Origin: Fimenecus sp963590415
Lineage (GTDB): Bacteria; Bacillota; Clostridia; Oscillospirales; Acutalibacteraceae
DNA length: 64,000 nucleotides
Direction of reading: 5' to 3'
Assembly: GCA_963590415.1 (NCBI GenBank)
Contig: CAVAPB010000002.1
Coordinates: 40,949-104,948 of the forward strand
Part shown: positions 8,985 through 17,185 of the stretch, in pieces
Layout of the letters: every line of letters begins with the position of its first letter
Numbering within the stretch: the first letter of the stretch is position 1
Translations under genes and position numbers: made by a program
Notes under the pieces: generated by a model
Seen by the model: only the letters and a program-made list of their open reading frames with translations
What the model was told of the DNA's origin: nothing
Database searches by the model: none

Positions 8985-10415
8985 ATGGAAGAAAGAAAAC
9001 TCACAGGAAAGCGTAAGCTCGGATATTGTTCGGGCATCATTACGGAATCATTACTTTATAATATGTTCTGTACATATTATCTTGTTTTCCTGACCGATAT
9101 TATCCATATGAAGCCCGTGCTTGCAGGTACGGTAAGCTTTATTTCAATTTGTTGGGACGCAATAACCGACCCGATTATCGGTGCTTACGCCGACCAAAAC
9201 GGTGCGGATAAAAGGAAATATATGGCAAAATCCCTGTTTCCGCTTATACTCCTGTTTATTGCCTCATTCTTCAACATCGGCACGGATAACAGCGTAATTC
9301 AGTTTATTTACTACACGGCGATAGCTATGCTCTTCTGGCTCGCTTACACGGTATATACAATCCCCTATTACGCAATCGTTGCGGAAATCACGCAGGATTA
9401 CGACGAAAGAACCGATATTCGAAGCACAAGCTCGCTTATCAACACGGCGGCGATTTTCCTCGGAAACGCTTTACCGGCCGTTGTTCCGTCGCTTTTCGCA
9501 GGCGTTGTGATTTCGGGCAAGCATGTCGGCGAGTCGCTCGGTTGGGAAATCACTGCGATTATAATGTGCGTGCTTTCACTCACATTCGGTCTTTGTGCGG
9601 TCAAGTCCCTTAAAGGCATTAAGCTTATTAAAGCCGAAGCCGAAAATGTTACAGGCGAAAGGAAAAAAGTCAAGGCAATTTTCTCCGAAATGCTTGAAGT
9701 GCTTAAAATCAAGCCCTTCAAATGGTTTGCAATGTTCATTATCTTCTTCCTTATCGCTTCGTCAATGATTCAGTCGTCATTCGAATATATGATTAAGGAC
9801 TGCGTCGGCGCAGACCCCGAGTTCTATATGGTTGTCGTTATAGTCGAATTGGTTGTCGTTATGGCGGCGTTTATCCCGATAGTTACGAAGGTTGCTGAGA
9901 AAAAGGACAGAAGATTTTCAAGCCTTGTGTTTATGTCGATTATGTGTGTCGGACTTATATGCTGTAAAATCGCAGGAGTTAAGTCAATCCCCGTTGTTCT
10001 TTGCGTAACATTCTTTATGGCAGTCGGTATGGCTAACTTCTGGACAGTATTTTACTCAATCGCATATGACCTTGTCGAGGTTGATGAGTTTGCATACGGC
10101 ACACGCCGTGAGAGCGTTATCACCGCACTTCCGCAGTTCTTCCAGAAGTTCGGTTCTGCAATCGGCGTATGGACCGTCGGCTTTGTGCTTCAGCTTGCAG
10201 GCTATGACAAGACAAACTCCGTTCAGCCCGCAACAGTCGCAAATGGAATTGAAAACAATGTAACAATCATTCCCGCCGCATTCCTTGTGCTGTCGATTAT
10301 CGGCATTTATCTTTATCCTGTAACACGAGAGAAGTTTGCAAAGCTTAAAGAAGAGCTTGAAAAGAAAAAATCAGGTAAAGAATATTCGACCGACGGACTT
10401 AAAAAGCTTGTATAA
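8985..10415 (+). CDS. GPH-family sugar:cation symporter (MFS)
   Basis: Membrane transporter of the glycoside-pentoside-hexuronide:cation symporter family, which imports glycosides with Na+ or H+. The 476-residue protein has about 12 hydrophobic segments. The family motif FISICWDAITDPIIGAYADQ lies near residues 50-69, with the conserved WDaxxDPxxG core, and a second conserved patch FAYGTRRES is in the C-terminal half. GGAGG sits before the ATG. It has its own promoter and terminator. It is divergent from folC and the GH38 mannosidase, which suggests a glycan-related substrate, but the sugar cannot be read from sequence. Confidence 0.9.
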   Translation: MEERKLTGKRKLGYCSGIITESLLYNMFCTYYLVFLTDIIHMKPVLAGTVSFISICWDAITDPIIGAYADQNGADKRKYMAKSLFPLILLFIASFFNIGTDNSVIQFIYYTAIAMLFWLAYTVYTIPYYAIVAEITQDYDERTDIRSTSSLINTAAIFLGNALPAVVPSLFAGVVISGKHVGESLGWEITAIIMCVLSLTFGLCAVKSLKGIKLIKAEAENVTGERKKVKAIFSEMLEVLKIKPFKWFAMFIIFFLIASSMIQSSFEYMIKDCVGADPEFYMVVVIVELVVVMAAFIPIVTKVAEKKDRRFSSLVFMSIMCVGLICCKIAGVKSIPVVLCVTFFMAVGMANFWTVFYSIAYDLVEVDEFAYGTRRESVITALPQFFQKFGSAIGVWTVGFVLQLAGYDKTNSVQPATVANGIENNVTIIPAAFLVLSIIGIYLYPVTREKFAKLKEELEKKKSGKEYSTDGLKKLV

Positions 10416-10484
10416 CGGAAAATATAGCAAGCGCAATCCCCGTTTTCGGTCTGCCTTTACAATTTGATATTGAGTTGCTTTTTA

Positions 10485-10516
10485 CAAGCAGTCCGCTCGC
10501 TGGGCTGCTTGTTTTT
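10485..10516 (+). terminator. Terminator of the GPH symporter gene
   Basis: CAAGCAGTCC pairs with GGGCTGCTTG around a 7-nt loop, followed by a run of five T. Confidence 0.85.
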
Positions 10517-10532
10517 CGTTACAAAATAAATA

Positions 10533-10588
10533 GGCTTGCATATCTGATACGCACCCGAAAATTTCAGGTGCGCATCATTCTGCAAGCC
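10533..10588 (-). terminator. Large nested hairpin after the nitroreductase gene
   Basis: Outer arms GGCTTGCA/TGCAAGCC (10533-10540, 10581-10588) enclose inner arms TGATACGCACC/GGTGCGCATCA (10545-10555, 10567-10577). On the minus strand it follows the nitroreductase stop and leads into TATTTATTTTG, so it probably ends that operon. Confidence 0.65.
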
Positions 10589-10605
10589 ATTTGTGAATTA
10601 TTCTG

Positions 10606-11127
10606 TTACACCTTGATAATATAATTATCTTTTCTGTCAGCCGCTTTTCCTACAGGAGCCGATGAATATCCGAGTGCAATACTTCCGACGCCTCGTAAGG
10701 TTTCGGGAAGCTTCCATTCGGCAAGTAATTTTTTACCTTTTTCACTGTCGAATATCTCTCTTTCTCTGTGTACCCAAACCGAACCGAGACCCAGCGATGC
10801 GGCGGCAAGCATCATATTTTCAAGCACGCAGCTGCCGTCTTCAACAAAGGTATTTGCATTTCCGTCGGCAAGCACAAGTATGATAACGGGCGCTCCGTAA
10901 TATGGGTCTTTATCGCTTCCCATAATCTCGGCATTGAGTTCGGAAATCCGCTTACGGTATTCTGCGGATTTAACAGCAATAACCGTCGGGGATTGACGAC
11001 CGCCTCCCGTCGGCGCATATGTTCCCGCTTCAAGAATTGCATCGAGCGCTTCTTCGGGAACGGCGTCTGTTTTGTATGCACGGACGCTTCTGCGTGATTT
11101 AACGGTTTTCAATACTTCGTTTTCCAT
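10606..11127 (-). CDS. Nitroreductase family protein
   Basis: FMN-dependent NAD(P)H oxidoreductase of the nitroreductase superfamily, 173 residues, which is typical of the short single-domain forms. The FMN phosphate-binding start KSRRSVRAYK is at about residues 10-19; APTGGGRQSP at about 37-46 and ENMMLAAASLGLGSVWV at about 103-119 are standard. It is the last gene of a three-gene operon: its ATG is 20 nt after the acetyltransferase stop, with CAGGAGA before it. The substrate is unknown. The context with a MATE pump and an acetyltransferase suggests handling of a toxic compound, which is inference. Confidence 0.88.
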   Translation of the reverse strand: MENEVLKTVKSRRSVRAYKTDAVPEEALDAILEAGTYAPTGGGRQSPTVIAVKSAEYRKRISELNAEIMGSDKDPYYGAPVIILVLADGNANTFVEDGSCVLENMMLAAASLGLGSVWVHREREIFDSEKGKKLLAEWKLPETLRGVGSIALGYSSAPVGKAADRKDNYIIKV

Positions 11128-11147
11128 TTTTATTTCTCCTGATATAA

Positions 11148-11825
11148 TTATAAAATTTTTTTGCGCTTTTTTCTTATAGAAACGGGAATTTCATTCTTTT
11201 CATAAGCTTCCCACACATTTATTCTGTCGTCTTCATCTATTTGGCGAATAACCTTTGCAGGTACACCTGCCGCAATGCTGTTTGGAGGAACATCGCGGGT
11301 TACAACCGCTCCTGCGGCAACAATACTGTTCTCTCCTATCGTTACTCCGCCGCAAATTGTCGCACCCGAGCATATCCAACAGTTATCCTTTATGGTTATG
11401 GGCTCCGAATATTCAAGGTCGTGATTACCGTCGGGATAATCGGCAGGCAAACGCTCCTCGGCGATAAAAGGGTGATTCGGCGTTGCAAGCGTAACATTCG
11501 CACCGATCCAGACGCCATTACCGAGCGTTATGGGCGAAACATCAAGAAATGTACAGCAATAGTTGATAAAGCAACCCTTTCCTACATGTATATTAACGCC
11601 GTATTCGCAATAAAACGGAGCAAAAACCGCAAGGTCATTCCCCTTTGCCGACGGAATAAGCCTTTTGAGCGCACGCTGCTTTGTTAAAATTCTCCACAGG
11701 GCGATTTTATTAAAGCGCTCGCACCTTATAAGTCCGAGGGCATGTTGCTTGAAAAGATCCTTACTTGAAGAATTATAAAGCTTTCCGGCAACCATTCTGT
11801 CCCACTCGTTGATATTGTTGTACAT
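11148..11825 (-). CDS. Sugar O-acetyltransferase (maltose/galactoside acetyltransferase type)
   Basis: Acetyl-CoA dependent O-acetyltransferase with a left-handed beta-helix. The 225 residues begin with the Maa-type N-terminal cap (WDRMVAGKLYNSS), then hexapeptide repeats from about residue 80: INYCCTFLDVSPITLGNG, VWIGANVTLATPNHPF with the probable catalytic His, and CSGATICGGVTIGENSIVAA. Galactoside and maltose acetyltransferases are believed to acetylate non-metabolisable sugars for export. It starts 2 nt after the stop of the upstream MATE gene and is therefore tightly coupled to it. The C-terminus has an extra basic tail (KKRKKIL). Confidence 0.9.
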   Translation of the reverse strand: MYNNINEWDRMVAGKLYNSSSKDLFKQHALGLIRCERFNKIALWRILTKQRALKRLIPSAKGNDLAVFAPFYCEYGVNIHVGKGCFINYCCTFLDVSPITLGNGVWIGANVTLATPNHPFIAEERLPADYPDGNHDLEYSEPITIKDNCWICSGATICGGVTIGENSIVAAGAVVTRDVPPNSIAAGVPAKVIRQIDEDDRINVWEAYEKNEIPVSIRKKRKKIL

Positions 11826-11827
11826 TT

Positions 11828-13189
11828 TTACTCCTCCGTTTTTTCAGTTAAATCCTTAACCCATTTATATTTTTTATAATGCCGATATACAGCCGGCAGT
11901 TTGACAATTTCATCTAAGCTTATTACGAAATATACGGCAATAATCGATGTTTTCAAAACAAACGCGGCAATGAATCCGAGCGGTACTGTAACGCACCACA
12001 TTGTTATTGTATCGCAGATAAAGCCGAATTTCGAATCCCCGCCTGCACAGAAAATTCCTGCGATTGTCGTTCCGTTTACCGATTTTCCTATCATATAATA
12101 CGAACAAATAACAAGCATCTGTTTCAAATATCCGCTTGCGGTTTCGCTTAAATCCGTAACATAAATAATCAGCGGACTTACAGCAAGTAAAAACAAGCCT
12201 GAAGCGACACCGCAAATTATCGACAGCTTGCAAAGCCGTTGACCGTAAGCCTTGGCTTTTTCCAAGTTTCCTGCTCCAAGCTCATTGCCGACAATAATTC
12301 CGCTTCCGCTTCCGAGACCGAGGCAAAAGCAAGCGACAAGATTTTTTACGATATTGGCAACAGAGTTTGCGGCAACCGCGTCCGTACCCAAATGTCCCAT
12401 AATAACAGAATACATTGTAAAGCCGATACCCCAGACAATTTCATTGCCGAGAACCGGAGCGGTATATTTCCAAAAATCGCGCCGTAAAAGCTTACTGCCG
12501 TGAATAATATAAGACATTCTCAGCTTTACGCTTTCCTTTTTTACCGTTTCGGCAATACACCATACGACCTCAATTATGCGTGCAATGACTGTTGCAAGCG
12601 CCGCCCCCGCAATTTCAAGCTTGGGAAAGCCGAACAGTCCGAAAATAAATACGGCGTTAAGAACAATGTTGACAATTACGCTCACACAGCTTATGGCACT
12701 TGATTTTGCGGCTTTGCCTGTATTTTTTAGAGTACAAAGAAAAATCTGTGATATTCCCGTTAAGAAAAACGACAAAGATACGGTTCTTAAATAAATTGCT
12801 CCTGCGTCAATCAAAGATGAATCATTTGTAAAAATACTCATCAATACATTCGGGAATAACAAACACGCTATAAAGAACAAAAAAGAAACCAACGCCGTGA
12901 TTTTCATTACATATGCAAAGATTTTTTCAACCGACGCATTATCCCTTTTGCCCCAATACTGCGCGGCAAGCATTGAAAGACCTATAGTCATGGCGGCGAA
13001 AAAAAGGTTTTCGACAAAAGTAAGCTGACCTGCGAGCGACACGGCTGACAGTGCATCCTGACGCAGCATCCCGAGCATAAGCGCATCGGACGCACTTACA
13101 AGAGCCAGCATAAATTGCTGAAATGCAATCGGAAGAACAAGTGTGATTAACTTTTTGGAAAATGACCTATCCTTTCTGCTCACTGTCAA
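11828..13189 (-). CDS. MATE family efflux transporter
   Basis: Multidrug and toxin extrusion antiporter, 453 residues with about 12 membrane helices in two homologous halves. The N-terminal half begins LITLVLPIAFQQFMLALVSASDALMLG, trimmed here to its family sense: two-helix opening with the conserved polar residue. It is the first gene of a MATE - acetyltransferase - nitroreductase operon (gaps 2 and 20 nt), read from a promoter that faces the AraC-type regulator gene. Substrate cannot be predicted; MATE proteins use Na+ or H+ gradients to export cationic drugs or metabolites. Confidence 0.92.
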   Translation of the reverse strand: MTVSRKDRSFSKKLITLVLPIAFQQFMLALVSASDALMLGMLRQDALSAVSLAGQLTFVENLFFAAMTIGLSMLAAQYWGKRDNASVEKIFAYVMKITALVSFLFFIACLLFPNVLMSIFTNDSSLIDAGAIYLRTVSLSFFLTGISQIFLCTLKNTGKAAKSSAISCVSVIVNIVLNAVFIFGLFGFPKLEIAGAALATVIARIIEVVWCIAETVKKESVKLRMSYIIHGSKLLRRDFWKYTAPVLGNEIVWGIGFTMYSVIMGHLGTDAVAANSVANIVKNLVACFCLGLGSGSGIIVGNELGAGNLEKAKAYGQRLCKLSIICGVASGLFLLAVSPLIIYVTDLSETASGYLKQMLVICSYYMIGKSVNGTTIAGIFCAGGDSKFGFICDTITMWCVTVPLGFIAAFVLKTSIIAVYFVISLDEIVKLPAVYRHYKKYKWVKDLTEKTEE

Positions 13190-13226
13190 ATACCTCCGAT
13201 TGACTTAACCGTCATATTTCATTATA

Positions 13227-13255
13227 ATTATATAGTGAATATCAGCTGAATTCAA
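13227..13255 (-). promoter_or_regulatory. Promoter of the MATE operon
   Basis: On the minus strand TTGAAT (13255-13250) and TATAAT (13232-13227) are 17 bp apart, upstream of the MATE start with a GGAGG site. Confidence 0.75.
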
Positions 13256-13274
13256 TCAATATTCTGCGATATTC
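13237..13274. promoter_or_regulatory. Candidate AraC-type operator
   Basis: Inverted heptamers GAATATC (13237-13243) and GATATTC (13268-13274) flank and include the -35 box of the divergent MATE promoter. Their spacing of about three helical turns fits a dimer of the adjacent AraC-family regulator. Binding is inferred from position and symmetry. Confidence 0.5.
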
Positions 13275-13300
13275 AATAACAATCCTGCGAGGTAAAGTAT

Positions 13301-14176
13301 ATGCTTTCAGTTGATGTGAATGATGATTACTCCGAAATTGTCCGCTACACCTATAAAGAATATCCTATTTATATAAGAAAGGCATTTCTTTCATCCTATG
13401 ATAATTTTGAAGCACCGCCGCATTGGCACGACGATATAGAATTTATAGCGGTTTTACGGGGCGAAATGAATTATAACATCAACGGAGAAATTATCACCGT
13501 AAGACAAAATGAAGGCGTACTTGTAAATTCAAGACAGCTTCATTACGGTTTTTCACAAGCCAAGAACGAATGTGAATTTATCTGCATTCTGATACATCCG
13601 ATGATGCTTTGCATATCGCAGGCGTTTGAAGAAAAATTTGTTGTTCCTCTTTTGAAAAATCAGAATACACCTTATATTAAGTTATCCGATAACGCTGAGT
13701 GGAAAAAGGAAATATACCGTTGCATATTATGTATGTATGAACAAAGAAGCTTCATATCCGCCCCTCTGGCAATCTCATCGCTGTTTTTGAGAATATGGTC
13801 GCTGATTTTTGAGAATACGAACATTTCCGTCTCCCGTCAATTTCAAAACAACGACTTTACGGTTTTGAAAAATATGATCGGCTTCATTCAAAAATTTTAT
13901 AGGAATAAAATCACGCTTGAAGACATCGCCAAAGCGGGAGCTATCGGACAGAGCAAATGCTGTAAGCTGTTTGAAAAGCACATAGGTACAACTCCAAATG
14001 CTTATTTAATTCAATACAGACTCCACCAAAGCACTTGGTTTCTGAAAGACACCGATATGCCGATAACACAAATTGCAGACGCTGTCGGCTTTTCCGGAAG
14101 CAGTTATTATGCGGAAGCATTCAGAAAGCACTACGGGAAAAGCCCTACCGAATACAGAAAAATCTACTCGGAATAA
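13301..14176 (+). CDS. AraC family transcriptional regulator with cupin sensor
   Basis: Ligand-responsive regulator of 291 residues. The N-terminal half is a cupin-like sensor with PPHWHDDIEFIAVLRGEMNY at about 39-58 and NEGVLVNSRQLHYG. The C-terminal hundred residues carry the two helix-turn-helix units, ending with the family signature IADAVGFSGSSYYAEAFRKH and GKSPTEYRK. GAGGTAAAG precedes the ATG. It is divergent from the MATE - acetyltransferase - nitroreductase operon, with a symmetric site between them, so it most likely controls that operon. The inducer is unknown. Confidence 0.92.
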   Translation: MLSVDVNDDYSEIVRYTYKEYPIYIRKAFLSSYDNFEAPPHWHDDIEFIAVLRGEMNYNINGEIITVRQNEGVLVNSRQLHYGFSQAKNECEFICILIHPMMLCISQAFEEKFVVPLLKNQNTPYIKLSDNAEWKKEIYRCILCMYEQRSFISAPLAISSLFLRIWSLIFENTNISVSRQFQNNDFTVLKNMIGFIQKFYRNKITLEDIAKAGAIGQSKCCKLFEKHIGTTPNAYLIQYRLHQSTWFLKDTDMPITQIADAVGFSGSSYYAEAFRKHYGKSPTEYRKIYSE

Positions 14177-14186
14177 ACATTCATAA

Positions 14187-14232
14187 AAAAACGCTCCTGC
14201 CGAAGTATAGCTTCAACAGGAGCAGTTTTTAT
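14187..14232. terminator. Bidirectional terminator between araC-type gene and M28 gene
   Basis: GCTCCTG and CAGGAGC arms with an inner CGAAG/CTTCA-type extension are preceded by an A run and followed by TTTTTA, so the hairpin can stop both convergent genes. Confidence 0.85.
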
Positions 14233-14250
14233 ACCATATTGTTTGTTTAA

Positions 14251-15489
14251 TTACTGCTTAGCACCGTTATCAAACATTTCAAGAGCCTTTACGGAAGCTG
14301 CAAAGCAGTTTGCAAGTCCCTGAGGATTCATGTTGTCGTATGTATCTCTTCTTGTGTGATAATAGTTTTCGAGCTTATGGTTAAGACCGGTTACGCCGGT
14401 TGCACGGAAGCCTGCCTGTGCAAACGCCGCTGAATCTGTCGCTCCGCCAAGCGGAGGAACCCAACCCTTTTTGCAAGGAACGCCGATAGCCGCGGCAGCC
14501 TCCATATAAAGGTCGGAAACATCCTTGTCAACTTTAACCGTACCGTTGAGGTCACGGTAATTCGTCATAAGATATTTCGGGTCAAAAATCGTATCGTATG
14601 AAATAATGAATGTGGGAACATCGTTAAAATCATTCTTATGAGCCTCGCACCAAGCTTTTGAGCCTCTGAGTCCTGCTTCCTCCGAGCCTGTAATAACAAC
14701 GCCGAGTTCGGTATTTTCAAGCTCAATACCCTCATCCTTAAGAGCCTTGAGAATTGCAATACCCATATAGCAGCCTGTAAGGTTATCGTTAGCGCCGTCA
14801 ACGATTCTGTGTCTGTTCCACATCCAATAAAGACCTACAAGGAAAGGAACGAAAAGAAGTCCCCAAAGAGCAACCTTCGTAAACCCGTCGGCAAAATCAA
14901 TAACGCCGAACGCTCTTCCGTTCACGCAAGCAATTATTGAAAGCACAAGATAGAAAACAGCACCGATACCGCAGATTACGGCATGGCTCTCAAAAGCAAC
15001 TCCTCCGAGCGCATAGTTGACGGGCCATTCCCAGCATGCATCCGAGTGACCGTTGAACATAATGCGGCGTTTAACCTCACCCGTGGGCTTTTTGATGGCC
15101 GTTACATTATGACCTGTTTTTTCGGGGAAAAATCTGTCAACGAACTTCTTATAGAGACCGAACTGCATAAATGCAATGAAAAGACCTGCAACAATAAGAA
15201 TTGCCGAAATTACAGGCGCAACAAAAAAGAGAGCGATTGCAATGAGCACAAAAGTGATTGTAAAGAATATCCAGCCGAAAAACGAGCCGGGATTTTCCTT
15301 AAACGACTCAACCTCGGCACTGTCGCATCCGCAATCCTTTTTAAGGACTTCAGCCATATACTCACTAGCCTGAAGTTCACCCTTTGTGCCGGGGCTTCTT
15401 GTTTCAAAGTCCTTACAGATATGAGTGATTTCATCAATCATATACTGTGCGGCTTCGTCTTTTTTGTCAATAATTTTTGTTAAATCCAT
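14251..15489 (-). CDS. Membrane M28-family metallopeptidase
   Basis: Predicted zinc aminopeptidase of family M28, 412 residues. Metal-site motifs in order: NGHSD at 146-150 (H148), GANDN at 233-237 (D235), SEEAG at 269-273 (E270 catalytic base, E271 ligand), SYDTIFD with D299, and YYHTRRDTYDN with H378. Hydrophobic helices lie at about 70-110, before the catalytic part, and at about 165-190 and 205-223, between the first and second metal ligands. That is an unusual split of the peptidase domain. AGGAGG precedes the ATG. It is monocistronic. Substrate and which face of the membrane holds the active site are unknown. Confidence 0.85.
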   Translation of the reverse strand: MDLTKIIDKKDEAAQYMIDEITHICKDFETRSPGTKGELQASEYMAEVLKKDCGCDSAEVESFKENPGSFFGWIFFTITFVLIAIALFFVAPVISAILIVAGLFIAFMQFGLYKKFVDRFFPEKTGHNVTAIKKPTGEVKRRIMFNGHSDACWEWPVNYALGGVAFESHAVICGIGAVFYLVLSIIACVNGRAFGVIDFADGFTKVALWGLLFVPFLVGLYWMWNRHRIVDGANDNLTGCYMGIAILKALKDEGIELENTELGVVITGSEEAGLRGSKAWCEAHKNDFNDVPTFIISYDTIFDPKYLMTNYRDLNGTVKVDKDVSDLYMEAAAAIGVPCKKGWVPPLGGATDSAAFAQAGFRATGVTGLNHKLENYYHTRRDTYDNMNPQGLANCFAASVKALEMFDNGAKQ

Positions 15490-15569
15490 AACCCAAACCT
15501 CCTGTTAATTAACATAAATATAATATTAGCATAAAAGCAGTTAAATTTCAACAAAAAATTCTTTTTGAC

Positions 15570-15598
15570 TTGCAAAAAAAATGTTTTTTTAATATACT
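15570..15598 (+). promoter_or_regulatory. Promoter of the DUF2461 - CDF - phosphoesterase operon
   Basis: TTGCAA at 15570-15575 and TATACT at 15593-15598 with a 17-bp A/T-rich spacer. Confidence 0.6.
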
Positions 15599-15634
15599 TA
15601 TATTTATACAGAACAAAGGAAGTATATTCTATCG

Positions 15635-16315
15635 ATGAACATAACCCCCGAAGCGCTTGATTTTCTTTTTGAAAACAGGCTGAAAGACAGTAAAGAGTGG
15701 TACAAAGAGCATAAGGATATCCATAAAAAGCTTGTTGTCGAACCTTTTCGTGAGTTTATATTAAAGGTTGAACCGTACATAAACGAAATCGACCCCACAA
15801 TCGTATGCAATCCGAAAAGAATATCCCGAATATACCGCGACACACGGTTTTCAAAGGATAAAACAGTATTCAGGGATAACCAGTGGTATTGCTTTATGCA
15901 TGGTAAGGAGCTTTATGAGGGCTTACCCTCCTTTTTCTTTGATTTTTCACCTCGCGGATTTATATACGGCTGCGGATACTATAAGGCAGGCAAAGGAAGT
16001 ATTGAAGCCCTGCGCTCACTTGTGCTCAAGAAGGATAAGACTTACCTTGAAGCGAGAAAGACGGTCGAATCGGACCCCAAATACATTCTCGAATGTAATC
16101 CTTATAAAAAAGAGCATTTCCCGAGCGCCGACGAAACGGATCGCCCGTGGCTCAATATAAGAGATTTCTGCGTTATTGTCGAAAGCGCTGATTTCAACTT
16201 ACTGTTCAGCGAAAACCTCGGCGACGAAATCGGGAAAGAGTTTGTTAAGCTCAAGCCGGTATATGATTTTTTGATGAAATCCGAAAGCATAAACACCGCA
16301 AGACTGAAAAAATAA
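15635..16315 (+). CDS. DUF2461 family protein
   Basis: Cytoplasmic protein of the DUF2461 (TIGR02453) family, function unknown. The 226 residues match the family length. It opens with the hallmark F-x-N-x-x-KEW pattern (FLFENRLKDSKEWYKEHK, about residues 11-28) and carries SRIYRDTRFSKDKTVFRDN at about 63-81, the most conserved block. The CDF gene follows 9 nt after its stop, so it is the first gene of a three-gene operon. AAAGGAAG lies about 13 nt before the ATG, a rather long spacing. Confidence 0.88.
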   Translation: MNITPEALDFLFENRLKDSKEWYKEHKDIHKKLVVEPFREFILKVEPYINEIDPTIVCNPKRISRIYRDTRFSKDKTVFRDNQWYCFMHGKELYEGLPSFFFDFSPRGFIYGCGYYKAGKGSIEALRSLVLKKDKTYLEARKTVESDPKYILECNPYKKEHFPSADETDRPWLNIRDFCVIVESADFNLLFSENLGDEIGKEFVKLKPVYDFLMKSESINTARLKK

Positions 16316-16324
16316 AGGTAAGAA

Positions 16325-17185
16325 GTGATAAGCATAAAAAGCAACAAATTAAAAAAGACGGTCAGCATTTTTGCTGCAATAACAGACTTACTGCTGTTTA
16401 TTATTAAAATATATATTGCTATCTCATCTAACAGCATCAGTATTTATGTCGACTCGTTAAACTCGCTTGCAGACACTTTCGTTTGCCTGTTTGCGTTTAT
16501 CGGATTTATCGTCAGTGCTGTCGAACCGAATGAGAAATATCCTTTCGGATACGGCAAGACAGAAGAACTTATCAATTTGCTTTTGTCAACGGTAATACTT
16601 ATGACAGGCTTTGTATTCGTTTATACATCGCTTCAGAGACTTATGTATCCCGTCCCCGTATGGTACTCGACAAAATATGCCGCTGTCATAGGCGGTACGG
16701 CGCTTGTCAAGCTGATAATGGGCATTGTTTTCAACCGTATTGACAAAAAGCATAAATCCGATATTATAAAAAATTTAAGCGTCGACAGTTTCCTTGACTT
16801 CTTTATGTCGTTCTGCATTGTAATTTCGTTTACTCTGACATCGAAATTCGGCTATGCGATAGATTCAGTCATGGGGCTTGTCGCTTCGTTTGTTATAATT
16901 ATCAGCGGTATAAAATCTTTTTTGGCATCGTGTAAGGTCATAATCGGCAAGCGAGATGACAGAGCCTGTGAAAAAGCGGAAACCGTTATTAAGAAAATTG
17001 ACGGCGTTGCGAAAATAAACGACATTCAATGCCACACATACGGCGACCGGAAAATCATAACTGCGGAAATAACAGTTTCGTGCAGTACCGCAAAAGAGAG
17101 TGCGGAGCTGACACAGCTGTTAAAAAATATTATAAAAAACAAATTAGGTTACGATTTACAAGTAACCGTCGGAGGAGTTCTATGA
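16325..17185 (+). CDS. Cation diffusion facilitator transporter, possibly Mn2+ exporter
   Basis: Metal/proton antiporter of the CDF family, 286 residues from a GTG start with AAAGG 6 nt upstream. Six membrane helices span about residues 12-205 and a C-terminal metallochaperone-like domain follows. The transport site reads DSLNSLAD in helix 2 (N46, D50) and DSFLD in helix 5 (D154, D158). That N-D-D-D set replaces the H-D or D-D pairs of zinc exporters and resembles the site reported for manganese exporters such as MntE, so manganese is a reasoned guess. It overlaps the phosphoesterase gene by 4 bp (ATGA). Confidence 0.88.
   Translation: MISIKSNKLKKTVSIFAAITDLLLFIIKIYIAISSNSISIYVDSLNSLADTFVCLFAFIGFIVSAVEPNEKYPFGYGKTEELINLLLSTVILMTGFVFVYTSLQRLMYPVPVWYSTKYAAVIGGTALVKLIMGIVFNRIDKKHKSDIIKNLSVDSFLDFFMSFCIVISFTLTSKFGYAIDSVMGLVASFVIIISGIKSFLASCKVIIGKRDDRACEKAETVIKKIDGVAKINDIQCHTYGDRKIITAEITVSCSTAKESAELTQLLKNIIKNKLGYDLQVTVGGVL

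Noticed and set aside
15599..15634. Possible manganese riboswitch (yybP-ykoY) for the CDF operon
   Set aside because: Only about 30 nt separate the predicted transcription start from the first gene, too short for the riboswitch, and no conserved core is visible.
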